Of a DNA stretch of 64,000 nucleotides, positions 46,303-56,140 are shown piece after piece. Source of the DNA: Legionella moravica DSM 19234 (GTDB lineage: Bacteria; Pseudomonadota; Gammaproteobacteria; Legionellales; Legionellaceae); the NCBI RefSeq assembly GCF_000423305.1, contig NZ_KE384000.1, positions 167,166 to 231,165 on the forward strand. Reading direction: 5' to 3'. Under the pieces are notes generated by a model that had not been told where the DNA came from, did no database searches, and worked only from the letters and a program-made list of their open reading frames with translations. The translations under genes and the position numbers were made by a program. The first letter of the stretch is position 1. The number at the start of each line of letters is the position of its first letter.

Positions 46303-46670
46303 CGTTAACCGCCACGGCTGTCCCATTAAAAATGTGACGTCTTTCCGAGCTTAGCGAGGAATCTCCTGCAAGGTTGCACGATCCCATTAAAATGCGGCCA
46401 TTAAAATCATATCAAGAGTTGAGTCTCCCCAGCCAGCCTTTTTCTGCAGGCGCCTAATGCTCATATCCTTAAATTTCTTTAGCGTGTCGAAATGATATAA
46501 AAATCCAGGTACATCTTCTGATGACATCATTAAATTCCTTGTAAAAAAAAAAGAGTTTAAAAGGTAATGATAATTAATGCATTAATTCAGATTGTGCCAA
46601 TTTGCAGGAGATTCCTCGCTACGCTCGGAAAGACGTCACATTTTTAATGGGACAGCCGTGCGTTAACCGC
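46303..46670. mobile_element. Small transposable element with 59-bp terminal repeats and 10-bp duplication
   Basis: The element itself spans 46313-46660, starting CACGGCTGTCCC and ending GGGACAGCCGTG. Its terminal inverted repeats, 46313-46371 and 46602-46660, differ at one base. CGTTAACCGC is repeated exactly at 46303-46312 and 46661-46670, a 10-bp target duplication of the length seen in IS4-type transposition. The interior carries a 47-residue ORF but no transposase. Confidence 0.85.
46387..46530 (-). CDS. 47-residue passenger protein inside the small element
   Basis: The ORF begins MMSSEDVPGFLYHFDTLKKF and ends DMILMAAF. AAGGA stands five bases before the first ATG. It is predicted to be a small helical protein with a basic central part (SIRRLQKKAGWG). 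It could be the N-terminal scrap of a transposase or a true cargo peptide; no family is recognised. Confidence 0.45.
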   Translation of the reverse strand: MMSSEDVPGFLYHFDTLKKFKDMSIRRLQKKAGWGDSTLDMILMAAF

Positions 46671-46794
46671 TGATCGCCATAATTCAAGATTCTATTGTTT
46701 CAACAAAATTGTGTTTGATAGAAAAAGGGCAAAAAATTGCAATACACCTGGTGATGTGATTTTTATAGTGAAAAAATACTAACTCAAAATAGTG

Positions 46795-48438
46795 TCATAT
46801 TGAAGAAATCGGCGCTATAGACTGCTCATCGGCGTGTTCTTCCAGATTAAGAGCATGATGAACCAGATTTAATGCCTCACTGAAAGAATACAATGAAATA
46901 CGCTCCAAAGGATTTGGCAGGGTTGCGGCTCGAATTAAATCAACTATTGTATCTCCACCGCGAACGGTGAACACAGGAAGATTGAAGTCTAAAGGCTGAT
47001 GTTCTGTAAGGCGGTTAAGTATGTCTCGTTTTGTTTCAGCATCCGGACCAACCATCAGCAAATACAATAAAACACCCAGTTGATACGTCATAAATGGAGC
47101 TGATTCATAACTCCTTGCCAGTGGGTATTCAGGCGGAGCGTTTTCTTGTGTCGTTACAATTAAATTAGTTATTATTTGAGTGTTTTGAGTATTTATTATC
47201 GATTTCAAATCGGCGGTAAAAACCTCTCCATTATCGCGCAAGAGAAAATTTTCAGGTTTAATATCCATATAAAATAAATGATCACGCTGCAGTTCCACCG
47301 CAAAATCAGCTATCTGTCGTGTCATATCAATCGCAGCTTGTACTTGCTCTTCCTTGGACCTGCTCTCATTGATGCTGCGACGATAAGATAATACATCCCC
47401 TTGCGAGCAAAATTCAGTTATTGAAAGATTGTACTCACTCTCCGAACCACGATGAGCGATTTCATCAGTAGGGTAAAAATCAAATTCATGAGCTAAATAT
47501 CGTTGAAGATTGGGATTTGTTTTCACTCTGTGCCGAAGATCATAATCGAAATAATATTCAGGTCTTTCGATACGTAATGTATACCTCGCTTGGCTTTCTC
47601 TATTCGTAATTTTCCAATTTTTATTGTTATTTCCTCCGAGAAATTCAAGAGAAAATTCATCAACATCAATATGTTTGGGTGTTGAAATTAACTCCGATAC
47701 CAATCGGTGTAAATCATGTCGTTCATCATTTGCATAGGGATCAATAATTGTAGAAACTCGATTAGGTGTCTGCAGCAAATATTGATCACTTAAATCACGA
47801 TTCATTCTGAAAAATTCATTCATGGTACGATTGACTACCAATAGCAATCGTTCTAATAAAATCCTGTCGGACGTTTCATTCAAGTCGATATCATCAATTA
47901 AAATTTCCACTATTTTTTGTTGTAATAGTTCGAGCTGGCCAATAGCCTTACCCCAATTAAAATCCAGTTTATTAGGATCAAGCTCATGAAATTGTTGCAG
48001 CAACATTCTGAGGTCTGAAAAATACTTCGGTTCGGTAGAAAAAAAGAACAGTTTTTTCACTCGTTTTTTCAATTCTTTGGGTGTAGGAATTCTGTTAAAA
48101 TCTTTTCTGTGATAGGGCACGATCACACTGATATCAGCTATTCGTTGTTTTTTGGAGCTTTTTGCTGGAGAACTGGCCGATAAACTCTTTAATTCACGGT
48201 TAATCTCTTTTTTATTATACCACTTCATAAAATCTGAGCCGTAATCCTTGGGGGGTTCACCTCGAACCATATAATAGAGCTTTTCTGCCAAGCCATTGAT
48301 TTGCTGTAGGCTTATCAGATCGACTATTCCCTCAGCCTGATTGGCGTTGTATTTATTAATCAGGAAGTCCAGTTTAACCAAATAAGGCTCATTACTTGAG
48401 TACCTTGAGGTAACCTTAATTCTACTGAACATATACAT
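46795..48438 (-). CDS. Atypical protein kinase-like effector, paralogue of 39625-41580
   Basis: The 547-residue protein has about 280 helical residues and a C-terminal kinase-like domain: FLGGNNNKNWKITN as glycine loop, the TLRIE strand (no Lys at the usual place; Arg instead), FYMDIKPENFLL as catalytic loop (Asp, Lys, Asn kept), FTADLKSI in place of DFG, and PPEYPLARSYESAPFMTYQLGVLLYLL. The loss of the usual strand-3 Lys is a point against normal ATP handling. It shares the layout of the other atypical kinase 5 kb away. Start support is weak (AAGA near the ATG). Confidence 0.7.
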   Translation of the reverse strand: MYMFSRIKVTSRYSSNEPYLVKLDFLINKYNANQAEGIVDLISLQQINGLAEKLYYMVRGEPPKDYGSDFMKWYNKKEINRELKSLSASSPAKSSKKQRIADISVIVPYHRKDFNRIPTPKELKKRVKKLFFFSTEPKYFSDLRMLLQQFHELDPNKLDFNWGKAIGQLELLQQKIVEILIDDIDLNETSDRILLERLLLVVNRTMNEFFRMNRDLSDQYLLQTPNRVSTIIDPYANDERHDLHRLVSELISTPKHIDVDEFSLEFLGGNNNKNWKITNRESQARYTLRIERPEYYFDYDLRHRVKTNPNLQRYLAHEFDFYPTDEIAHRGSESEYNLSITEFCSQGDVLSYRRSINESRSKEEQVQAAIDMTRQIADFAVELQRDHLFYMDIKPENFLLRDNGEVFTADLKSIINTQNTQIITNLIVTTQENAPPEYPLARSYESAPFMTYQLGVLLYLLMVGPDAETKRDILNRLTEHQPLDFNLPVFTVRGGDTIVDLIRAATLPNPLERISLYSFSEALNLVHHALNLEEHADEQSIAPISSI

Positions 48439-48608
48439 TCTTAATTTGCAGCATATAATTAAAAAATAGCACTGTTTAAAAATAAATCAAACCGGGATTA
48501 ATAATATCGCTAATTCACAAACTAAATATCTATTTAAGCAAAAATCGCTATTGCAAACTCGTTTCAGTACCCTTTATTCTTAATTAAGACAAATGGACAT
48601 TTTTCCAT

Positions 48609-49844
48609 ATGAATAAAAAAATTATTGCTGCGTCATCAATAGGTACTCTGCTTGAAATGTATGACTACGCAATTTATGGATTTATGGCGCCACTTATAGC
48701 ACCAGTATTTTTTCCTAATGCCGATAAGCACATCGCTTTAATGGCGACATTTGCCATTTTTGCCTCTGGATTTCTGATTCGACCAGTAGCAGCCTACTGG
48801 CTGGGTAACCTGGGCGACACGATTGGTCGAAAAAATACGTTGACGATTACCCTGATCATCATGACGTGTTCTTCAAGCTTTATAGGCCTATTGCCTTCTT
48901 ACGCAACCGCTGGCATCGTCGCACCAATTTTGCTTACGCTGTGTCGATTAACCCAAGGAATTTCGGTGGCAGGGGAAATGACATTAGCCAGTATTTACAT
49001 CTACGAAAATGTGACAATACGTCATAAAGGCTTTGCTGTCAGCTTTGTTACTTTAGGCTCTATTTGCGGCTTGCTGCTGGCCATTATAATAAGCAAAATA
49101 ACCTGGTTGTTTTTTTCTGAACAGGATCTAGTCTACGTTTGGCGTTTTCCCTTTTTAATGGGAATACTGGTTGGTCTTGTGGGGGTTTATTTGCGAAATA
49201 AAACCATAGAATTAACCGATTTTTCAAAAATGAATGCAAAAAAGCAGCAAACTCCTTTGAAAAATAGCTGGTTTCGTCAGAAAAAATCAATAACCGCAAT
49301 TTTTCTTTTAGCCATTTACTGCAATGGCAGTTTTTATACCCTCTTTGTTTATATGCCTTCATATCTACAACAACATGGATTAACCTTTAACGTAGCAATG
49401 AATGTGATTGTAATCGCCATGATGTGTTATAGCATAGGCTTATTGTTCTCAGGCTTTATCTCTGACGTGCTGGGAAGAACATTTCCATTGGCACTCAGCT
49501 TGATAGCGACTGTGATTGGGGGGGTAATGATTAATTACCTGGTGAATGTAGGATCGTTATTACAGATTACTTTGGCTTGCAGTGTTTTAGCGTTCATTAT
49601 CTCTATTTTTATTGGGAGCGTATTTACCGCCAGCCTTGAACTGTTGCCACAAAAAGAACGTGCGAGCGGTTTTACTTTATTTTTTAACCTGAGCAATGCT
49701 TTATTTGGCGGTACCGCGCCTCTAATGATCTTATACTTAAGTAATGTGTTTGTAGATGACGCATTCTCAATTTATTTAATCGGATTAGCTCTATTAAGCC
49801 TGCCCGCTTTATGGTTAATGCAAAACCCTCCCTATGCCAAATGA
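48609..49844 (+). CDS. MHS-type major facilitator superfamily transporter
   Basis: The 411-residue protein has twelve predicted helices. The loop motif GDTIGRKNTLTITL after helix 2 and the RLTQGISVAGEMTLASIYIYE stretch are typical of the metabolite:H+ symporter (ProP/KgtP) group, which imports osmolytes, dicarboxylates or other small acids with protons. It opens MNKKIIAASSIGTLLEMYDYAIYGFMAP, where the YD pair is also family-like. Substrate cannot be told. Confidence 0.85.
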   Translation: MNKKIIAASSIGTLLEMYDYAIYGFMAPLIAPVFFPNADKHIALMATFAIFASGFLIRPVAAYWLGNLGDTIGRKNTLTITLIIMTCSSSFIGLLPSYATAGIVAPILLTLCRLTQGISVAGEMTLASIYIYENVTIRHKGFAVSFVTLGSICGLLLAIIISKITWLFFSEQDLVYVWRFPFLMGILVGLVGVYLRNKTIELTDFSKMNAKKQQTPLKNSWFRQKKSITAIFLLAIYCNGSFYTLFVYMPSYLQQHGLTFNVAMNVIVIAMMCYSIGLLFSGFISDVLGRTFPLALSLIATVIGGVMINYLVNVGSLLQITLACSVLAFIISIFIGSVFTASLELLPQKERASGFTLFFNLSNALFGGTAPLMILYLSNVFVDDAFSIYLIGLALLSLPALWLMQNPPYAK

Positions 49845-49931
49845 TAAAAAAATACGGTCGTTTTATGGCGCCAGTGAATCAGATTAACTATATTATTGAT
49901 ACACGATATCAAACAGATAGAGGCTCAGAAT

Positions 49932-51191
49932 ATGAAGATTATTTATACAGTATCTTCAATAGTGTTAGCACTGATAATCCTCTATAGCCTGTTAATGCAC
50001 AATATCTCTTCTCATATTTTAAAGCAAAACACAGTTTATCCAGTAGAAACAGCAGCGCAAACTGCTCCGAGTGAGGAACGTATTTGCCCCAAAAACTATT
50101 ACACCATTTTGACCATTGACGGCGGGGGAACACGTGGATTGATACCATTAACCTATTTAAAATATTTAGAACAATATAACCCTAACGGTACAGCAAATAT
50201 TTTTAATTTAATGGGTGGCATATCAACAGGCGCGATTATTGTTGCGGCTCTTTCAAAAGTACAACCCGATATGCCCGACACCTATCATTTCACTGCAAAA
50301 CAGATTAGCGATTTATATAAGAAAGAATCCCCCGATTTTTTTTCCCAAAGCATTATTTACAGGATAATCTCGTTAAATGGGTTAATAATGCCTTTATTCA
50401 ATTCATACAATAAAAATAATTTTTTTAAAATAAACTTTAAAAATACGACCTTAAAAAACTTAACAAATCATGTCGCTCTTTTTGCTTACGACATTAAGCA
50501 CAAAAATATACTCATCTTCTGTAATTGGATAAAATGTGATAATTCTTTAAATCAATATTCAATTGCAGATATCGTATCTGGAGCAACTTCAGTTATGGGA
50601 GTATACGCTCCTGTAATGTTCTCAACTCATGCTCATCAAATAAAATACAACATCGCTGACCTTGGTCTCATTATCAATAATCCTGCTTATATGACGGTCC
50701 GATTGGCTGCAAAAATTTGTCCAGATGTACAACACTATGTTGTACTTTCCCTGGGAACAGGAAATTATCCTGAAATGAGCAGCAATCAGGAAAGTTACCA
50801 TTGGGGATTAACACAATGGATGCCTAACTTGATTGCCGCAACTACTGAAACAAACAGTGAGGCAGCAAGCGAATATCTCAGTTTTTTTATGAGACATGAA
50901 CTGTCCACCATACCGGATAATCAACTACCCAAACTCATTTATATACGTTTAAATCCAGTTCTTGATTGGAACGATTCCAAATCATTCGCAACGTCTCCGG
51001 AAAATCTTGATTACTTTGAAAAGAAATCGTACGAGGATATCAATAAAAACAAACAATTACTGCAATGCATTGCAACAATTCGTATAAAGGATGAATTAAC
51101 TTCAGAGTGCAAAGAACAACTATTGAATTACATTCATCTCCAGCGTTCCCCCTATTTTGCTATATCCTTACCTGGAATTTTTAAAAACTGA
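49932..51191 (+). CDS. Patatin-like phospholipase with N-terminal membrane anchor
   Basis: The 419-residue protein has a hydrophobic N-terminal segment (about residues 4-24) that anchors or exports it, then the patatin fold: DGGGTRG oxyanion motif (63-69), nucleophile elbow GISTG (Ser98) and DLG as the catalytic Asp motif near residue 250 (ADLGLIIN). It hydrolyses lipid acyl esters; Legionella has several such lipases, some injected into hosts. The start at 49932 has GAGG eight bases upstream, better than the TTG 36 bases earlier. The gene follows the transporter by 87 bases. Confidence 0.85.
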   Translation: MKIIYTVSSIVLALIILYSLLMHNISSHILKQNTVYPVETAAQTAPSEERICPKNYYTILTIDGGGTRGLIPLTYLKYLEQYNPNGTANIFNLMGGISTGAIIVAALSKVQPDMPDTYHFTAKQISDLYKKESPDFFSQSIIYRIISLNGLIMPLFNSYNKNNFFKINFKNTTLKNLTNHVALFAYDIKHKNILIFCNWIKCDNSLNQYSIADIVSGATSVMGVYAPVMFSTHAHQIKYNIADLGLIINNPAYMTVRLAAKICPDVQHYVVLSLGTGNYPEMSSNQESYHWGLTQWMPNLIAATTETNSEAASEYLSFFMRHELSTIPDNQLPKLIYIRLNPVLDWNDSKSFATSPENLDYFEKKSYEDINKNKQLLQCIATIRIKDELTSECKEQLLNYIHLQRSPYFAISLPGIFKN

Positions 51192-51362
51192 AAAAAATAC
51201 TCGCAGTACATTCAGTTCAATTTTCCAGTGACTGTTGACCATTGCTCTAAAACCCAACTCGGTTCAATTCATTTTTTTATCCCAAGCTAATCTGGACTTT
51301 ATAAATAATTTCCAGTAAATTGCCCGCCCAAATTGATGAGAATAAAACACCGTTGTTGGAGA

Positions 51363-52397
51363 ATGTTTTTGAAAAAAGGATTTTTTCTGTTATTGCTCTG
51401 TGCTGCCAGTCAGGTTCTTGGTGTTCCCAATACAAGCAACCCGACAAATAACACCACCTTTGTATTTTTAGACCTGCTCATGTGGCAAGTACGAGAGGTG
51501 AGTGATGATAATTGGGCTCAGATTCTTCAACCTGCAGAAGTCAATGAACACATTCAATTTCTGGATGTTCCTTTCAAATGGGATCCCGGATTTAGACTGG
51601 GCATAGGCTATAACAACCAAACTGAGAATCCCTGGAACATACAGCTTTATTTTACAGGATATAAAACCAAGGGAACGAATCAGGCACGCATCAATTCTGG
51701 TGAAATTCACTCAGCCTTCGCCGGTAACTTTTATGCGAACAATCTTGCAGGCGATGGTATTTCCGGACCTTATTATCATCAAGCAGGCATACAATGGAAT
51801 GTATTATATAATACCCTTGATTTGGAAGTTGGCCGAACGGTTACAATAAATTCCCTTCTTAATGTGCGTCCATTTACGGGACTTAAAGCAGCCATTATTA
51901 ATCAGAACATCAATACATCCTGGCAAGAACCATACAAACCAACCACTAATGCAAACCCCACCCCTACACGAATCACAACCTTTTCATCAGCTACAGAACA
52001 AATGACCAATAATTTTAAAGGATTGGGACCATCATTCGGTTTGGATTCTACCTGGCATTTATTTGAGCCGTCGCATCATCAGTTGAATCTTGTCGGTACT
52101 GTCTCAGGCGCATTTTTATGGGGGCACTGGGCATTAGCGGACGTTTATTATGATAATACCCCGGTATCGATTAGCATCATTAATGACAGCTTGTCAACAG
52201 CCGCCCCCATGGCAAAAGGATATCTAGGCATGGAATGGGTAGGAGCTATCAATAAAACACAATGGAACATTCGCCTGGGCTATGAAGGCCAAGTTTGGTT
52301 CAATCAGTTGAGGTATTACACTTTTGATATGGGGAAGACAAATGATTCTCTCTATCTGCAAGGCGGTGTATTCGATTTTTTATTCACTTTTGATTAA
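51363..52397 (+). CDS. Legionella-type pore-forming outer membrane protein (Lpg1974/PF05150 family), copy 1
   Basis: The 344-residue protein has a signal peptide (MFLKKGFFLLLLCAASQVLG) and the family layout: FVFLDLLMWQVRE at the mature start, WDPGFRLGIGYN, LNVRPFTGLKAAIINQNI in the middle, WGHWALADVYY and GYEGQVWFNQLR towards the end. This family forms outer membrane beta-barrels. The start is unsettled: GGAG is only two bases before this ATG but six before a TTG two codons later. First of three tandem copies in one apparent operon. Confidence 0.8.
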   Translation: MFLKKGFFLLLLCAASQVLGVPNTSNPTNNTTFVFLDLLMWQVREVSDDNWAQILQPAEVNEHIQFLDVPFKWDPGFRLGIGYNNQTENPWNIQLYFTGYKTKGTNQARINSGEIHSAFAGNFYANNLAGDGISGPYYHQAGIQWNVLYNTLDLEVGRTVTINSLLNVRPFTGLKAAIINQNINTSWQEPYKPTTNANPTPTRITTFSSATEQMTNNFKGLGPSFGLDSTWHLFEPSHHQLNLVGTVSGAFLWGHWALADVYYDNTPVSISIINDSLSTAAPMAKGYLGMEWVGAINKTQWNIRLGYEGQVWFNQLRYYTFDMGKTNDSLYLQGGVFDFLFTFD

Positions 52398-52405
52398 GAT
52401 TAATA

Positions 52406-53380
52406 ATGAAACAACGACACATTAGTGCATGCGCTCTCTTGAGCTTCTTAAGCTTTTCCAGCGCGGCTTCAGGTGAATTCACGGTTTTTGAAGATCTTCT
52501 TTATTGGCATGCGTCACAGGAATCAACCTCAACCTGGGCCTACGTTCAAACCATTCAAATCCCTGAACCCCCGCCTCCCCGCCCATCAAACACATACACC
52601 GAGCCTAATGTGTATTTTGGCTGGAGTCCAGGAATACGAGCGGGGCTGCAATACGAACAACCCGCTTTATTTGATACCAAATTGTATTGGACGTATTTTT
52701 CGAACAAAGCACATGAATCAATAACAGCCAATGCAAATGAGATTATTCTGCCTGAATTTTTTAATGGATTTACAGTACAAAACGTATTTAATGCGGCGCA
52801 GTTAAACTGGAGATTAATCCTGAATATGGTCGATGCTGAAGTAGGCCATCAATTTAAACCGCTTGATACATTAGCAGTCCGCCCATTTATAGGAATTAAA
52901 GGGGGAACAATCAACCAATCAATAAATTCCTCATGGCAGGAATACTTATTCAATACCCCTTTATACACTGCTACCGAATACTTAAAAAATAATTTTTGGG
53001 GAATAGGCCCCAACTTTGGCATAGACAGTGTATGGCGCCTGTATAAAAACATTAATATTCGTAGTGATTTTGCAACCGCCTTTTTATGGGGGCATTGGAA
53101 TATAAAAGACGTTTATCATCAACCACAAGCACTATTGGGCTTTATTCCTGAAAAAACAGTCACATCCAATACGAAAAACTCCATGCTTGGGGCCTTTATG
53201 ACCAGAGGCTTTTTGGGACTGGAGTGGTCCTTTCAGGCAAAAGCCCAAGTGACCGTTAAAGCGGGATATGAAATGCAATTTTGGAGTAACCAATTAAGGA
53301 TACCCATTTTTCAGGCAGTTCCTATACATGGTGATTTAACATTACAAGGTGCTACATGCGGTATTTTAATCAAATTATAA
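52406..53380 (+). CDS. Legionella-type outer membrane protein, copy 2
   Basis: The 324-residue protein starts MKQRHISACALLSFLSFSSA as a signal peptide. It repeats the family blocks VFEDLLYWHASQEST, FGWSPGIRAGLQYE, LAVRPFIGIKGGTINQSI, WGHWNIKDVYH and GYEMQFWSNQLR. It starts nine bases after copy 1 and overlaps copy 3 by 25 bases, so the three are surely co-transcribed. Copies differ enough that recent duplication is unlikely. Confidence 0.85.
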   Translation: MKQRHISACALLSFLSFSSAASGEFTVFEDLLYWHASQESTSTWAYVQTIQIPEPPPPRPSNTYTEPNVYFGWSPGIRAGLQYEQPALFDTKLYWTYFSNKAHESITANANEIILPEFFNGFTVQNVFNAAQLNWRLILNMVDAEVGHQFKPLDTLAVRPFIGIKGGTINQSINSSWQEYLFNTPLYTATEYLKNNFWGIGPNFGIDSVWRLYKNINIRSDFATAFLWGHWNIKDVYHQPQALLGFIPEKTVTSNTKNSMLGAFMTRGFLGLEWSFQAKAQVTVKAGYEMQFWSNQLRIPIFQAVPIHGDLTLQGATCGILIKL

Positions 53381-54246
53381 TTGGTGCAGGATTCTTTTGC
53401 TCCTCATTTGCCTATGCAATTGATTTTTATGCAGATGCTTTGTATTGGCAAGCATCTGAAACAGTAGATTGGGCGTTAACCAATAATTTAAGGTTACCAA
53501 ATCAAATTATCGCCTACAAAACGATTGATTTTGATTTTGCACCAGGATTTCGAATAGGAGCCGGCCTGCAAAAAGCAGATTGGAATATCAAAGCCTTTTA
53601 TACAAGATACTCCGTGCAGGCACATGCTACGACCCACGATAATGTTATCTCGGCCTTTATGCCGAGCAAATTTGTCGAGACCTTTTATCAATCAGCAACA
53701 GTCAAGTTTACTATTGACTACTCTATATTCGATCTCGATCTCAATAAGAGCATTCAAGTCGGTGAGTCCTTAAACATTAGCCCTCTCATTGGATTGAAAG
53801 GAGGCGCTATCAATCAACGCATCAATACTGGCTATTACGGCTTAGTTTCAGTTCTGGAACAGGTCACCAATAATTTCACCGGATTCGGACCCAAAATAGG
53901 ACTGGAAAGCCAATGGTTATTTTATAATAAGAATGCTCTTCGATACAGTCTAATCGCTGATTTTGCCACTTCCTACATGTGGGGCAAGTGGTCTATCTAC
54001 GACACTCTCATTCGAAATGATTCAGCGCAAATTGGTTCTGTTATTGTTGGAAAACGAGATCTGGGAGCCTTGTCATTACAGGGTCTTGTTGGTATCAAAA
54101 TGGATTATAAAAAGTACTCGGTAAAAATAGGTTATGAAATTTCCGATTGGTTTAATCAGTTTCAGGTGTTTGATAACGCCACAGGCACTCATACGAATGA
54201 CTTGGTTCTACAGGGTGCAACTTTGGCATTTAAATATCATTGTTAG
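53356..54246 (+). CDS. Legionella-type outer membrane protein, copy 3
   Basis: The 296-residue protein, shortest of the set, has a signal peptide (MRYFNQIIIGAGFFCSSFAYA) and blocks FYADALYWQASETVDW, FAPGFRIGAGLQ, ISPLIGLKGGAINQRI, WGKWSIYDTL and GYEISDWFNQFQ. Its ATG lies 25 bases before the stop of copy 2. Downstream is a terminator shared with the convergent Fic gene. Confidence 0.85.
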   Translation: MRYFNQIIIGAGFFCSSFAYAIDFYADALYWQASETVDWALTNNLRLPNQIIAYKTIDFDFAPGFRIGAGLQKADWNIKAFYTRYSVQAHATTHDNVISAFMPSKFVETFYQSATVKFTIDYSIFDLDLNKSIQVGESLNISPLIGLKGGAINQRINTGYYGLVSVLEQVTNNFTGFGPKIGLESQWLFYNKNALRYSLIADFATSYMWGKWSIYDTLIRNDSAQIGSVIVGKRDLGALSLQGLVGIKMDYKKYSVKIGYEISDWFNQFQVFDNATGTHTNDLVLQGATLAFKYHC

Positions 54247-54273
54247 AAAATATTCCCAAAAGTTCGACCTATT

Positions 54274-54314
54274 AAAAAAATACAATCAGCCAGAAAACCT
54301 GCTGGCTGATTGTA
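54274..54314 (-). terminator. Rho-independent terminator of the Fic gene
   Basis: TACAATCAGCCAG (54281-54293) pairs with CTGGCTGATTGTA (54302-54314) around an 8-base loop. On the minus strand a run of seven T (54274-54280) follows, so it ends the Fic gene transcript; the hairpin may also stop the outer membrane protein operon from the other side. Confidence 0.9.
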
Positions 54315-54336
54315 ACGTACTCGAAAATCAGAACGC

Positions 54337-55905
54337 TTAATAGCTACACGATGCATGTGATTGGGGTGCGCTCAGCAGTTTTTCTGTATTAATGGCGGTG
54401 CACAACACAATTATTTTACCATCTCCTTTTGTTGTACGCACATTAGCTTCACAGAAACTCAACTGCTTGAGACCTGCAACAATTTGATTGGCCTCAGCTT
54501 CAGAATCAAAATAACGCCATATACTCAAAGAGCTTTTGTTGGTTACCTTCCAACCCTGAACTCCAGTTAATTCCTCCATCCCTTTGTTCAAAACAAGCGG
54601 ATCATAAGCAGGCTTTAGAAATGAAAGAGAGGATACAGAACTGCTTGCTGATTGCCTCATAGCAGCTTCTTTCTTTAACCCGGTTAAAACATCCTGGGCA
54701 GTGACCATCAAGAGCTGGCACGCCAGCAGAGAGTGTTTGTTATCATTTCCATCTAAAAATTGAACAATAGGATTTCTGGCCGCAAACAAACTGTCAATTA
54801 GATTCAAATCATAGCTTGGTTTGGTTGCTTTTATTTCCATTAAAATTCGACACAAGGCCATTCGTATTTCAGTGAGTTGTTCTAAAGAAGAATCAGCATA
54901 TGGCTTGGTTTGAGCTTCCGTGATGCATTGAAATATATGTGCCGCTAAAGGTCTTCTGTCTTTTTCAATATTTGCTATGGCGTCCGCATAACTGCCCTCA
55001 GTCGAACTACGATCACCAGGTTTTCGCATAATAATATCGGGCAAACCAATACTTCTTAAAATAATATTATTCAATGCTGTTGCAGTTCGGCCATTCGCAT
55101 TGGGAAATGGGTGGATATGAGTAAAGCGATAAAATAGATCAGCACAGAATTTGCTCACAGCAGTGAGATCCTGATTGTCGAGTTGTTTCCATCGCGCAAC
55201 CATCTCTTCAGCAAAATGACGAACTTGATTGGGTAAACGTTCTGGATAATCGACAAACAGAGCTATTTTCTCCACAATCGGACGTTCGTGTTCCGATAAC
55301 AGATTTTCATGCCAGGCGGTAGCCATTCGGTTCATCGCTGTACCGAATCCAAGGAAAGGCCCCTTCAATTTCGTTGTCTTTTCGAAAGAAGGATGGATAG
55401 GAGCGTCAGAATCACGAGCCAGTCGTTGCAAAATACGCAAAAACTTTTTTGCATATTCCATAGGAAGACCCTCATTTTCTTTAACAAGCATCTTCAAAAA
55501 TTGAGCCTCAGATAACTTTGGTTGATATAAATTTGCCATATACAGGGCCAATTGATTCATCATGTTGCTGCCGTAATGCCAACGAACAATCAACGTTTTG
55601 GAATATTCCCCGCTTTTCATGTCTTCGCCGTTCGAGAGCAAGCTTTTAGCCATGTGCTCATGAATCTTGATTATCCAATTTTCGAAAATTTCGGGAGTTA
55701 ATGCAGCCAGGCCATTGGTATGAATCCAGGGTAAAATAACGTCCTCAGCGTATAAATAAGCATGATACATATCTTCGTGTTGCCCTATTTTAAAAGGCGC
55801 TTCACTCATCGTTTCACCGTACATAAGCGCAGTGGGTGAAGACTCCGGTTCAAAACTATAAATCAAGGCGGGGTTAAATATTTTGAGATTCAATAAACTT
55901 GGCAT
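54337..55905 (-). CDS. Fic-domain protein, candidate AMP-transferase effector
   Basis: The 522-residue protein has a central Fic domain with the motif HPFPNANGR at about residues 264-272 (canonical HxFx[D/E]GNGR, so Asp/Glu is Asn and Gly is Ala). Fic enzymes transfer AMP or related groups to Tyr or Thr of a target. A preceding LFYRFTHI strand and a following helix agree. The N-terminal 200 residues and C-terminal 200 residues are unrecognised. No obvious inhibitory [S/T]xxxE[G/N] motif was identified. The start at 55905 has GGGA nine bases upstream; a GTG 39 bases earlier is less likely. A strong terminator follows. Confidence 0.8.
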   Translation of the reverse strand: MPSLLNLKIFNPALIYSFEPESSPTALMYGETMSEAPFKIGQHEDMYHAYLYAEDVILPWIHTNGLAALTPEIFENWIIKIHEHMAKSLLSNGEDMKSGEYSKTLIVRWHYGSNMMNQLALYMANLYQPKLSEAQFLKMLVKENEGLPMEYAKKFLRILQRLARDSDAPIHPSFEKTTKLKGPFLGFGTAMNRMATAWHENLLSEHERPIVEKIALFVDYPERLPNQVRHFAEEMVARWKQLDNQDLTAVSKFCADLFYRFTHIHPFPNANGRTATALNNIILRSIGLPDIIMRKPGDRSSTEGSYADAIANIEKDRRPLAAHIFQCITEAQTKPYADSSLEQLTEIRMALCRILMEIKATKPSYDLNLIDSLFAARNPIVQFLDGNDNKHSLLACQLLMVTAQDVLTGLKKEAAMRQSASSSVSSLSFLKPAYDPLVLNKGMEELTGVQGWKVTNKSSLSIWRYFDSEAEANQIVAGLKQLSFCEANVRTTKGDGKIIVLCTAINTEKLLSAPQSHASCSY

Positions 55906-56140
55906 GTGTACATTCCCAATAAAAAATGAATGTATTTTACACACTGAACTCTATGAGATCAACGGGTATTTTTTTGAGTCTTTTTGAATCTATAATGATA
56001 TTAGTGATTACTGTTATATCAATTTATTTTTATCAACCAGGTCAATATATTCGCCTGGCCCATGCTAAAAATCAGCATAATAGATCCTTAATATTTTATG
56101 TGTATAATACAAACAATATGAATTCATCAGGATCACCCCC

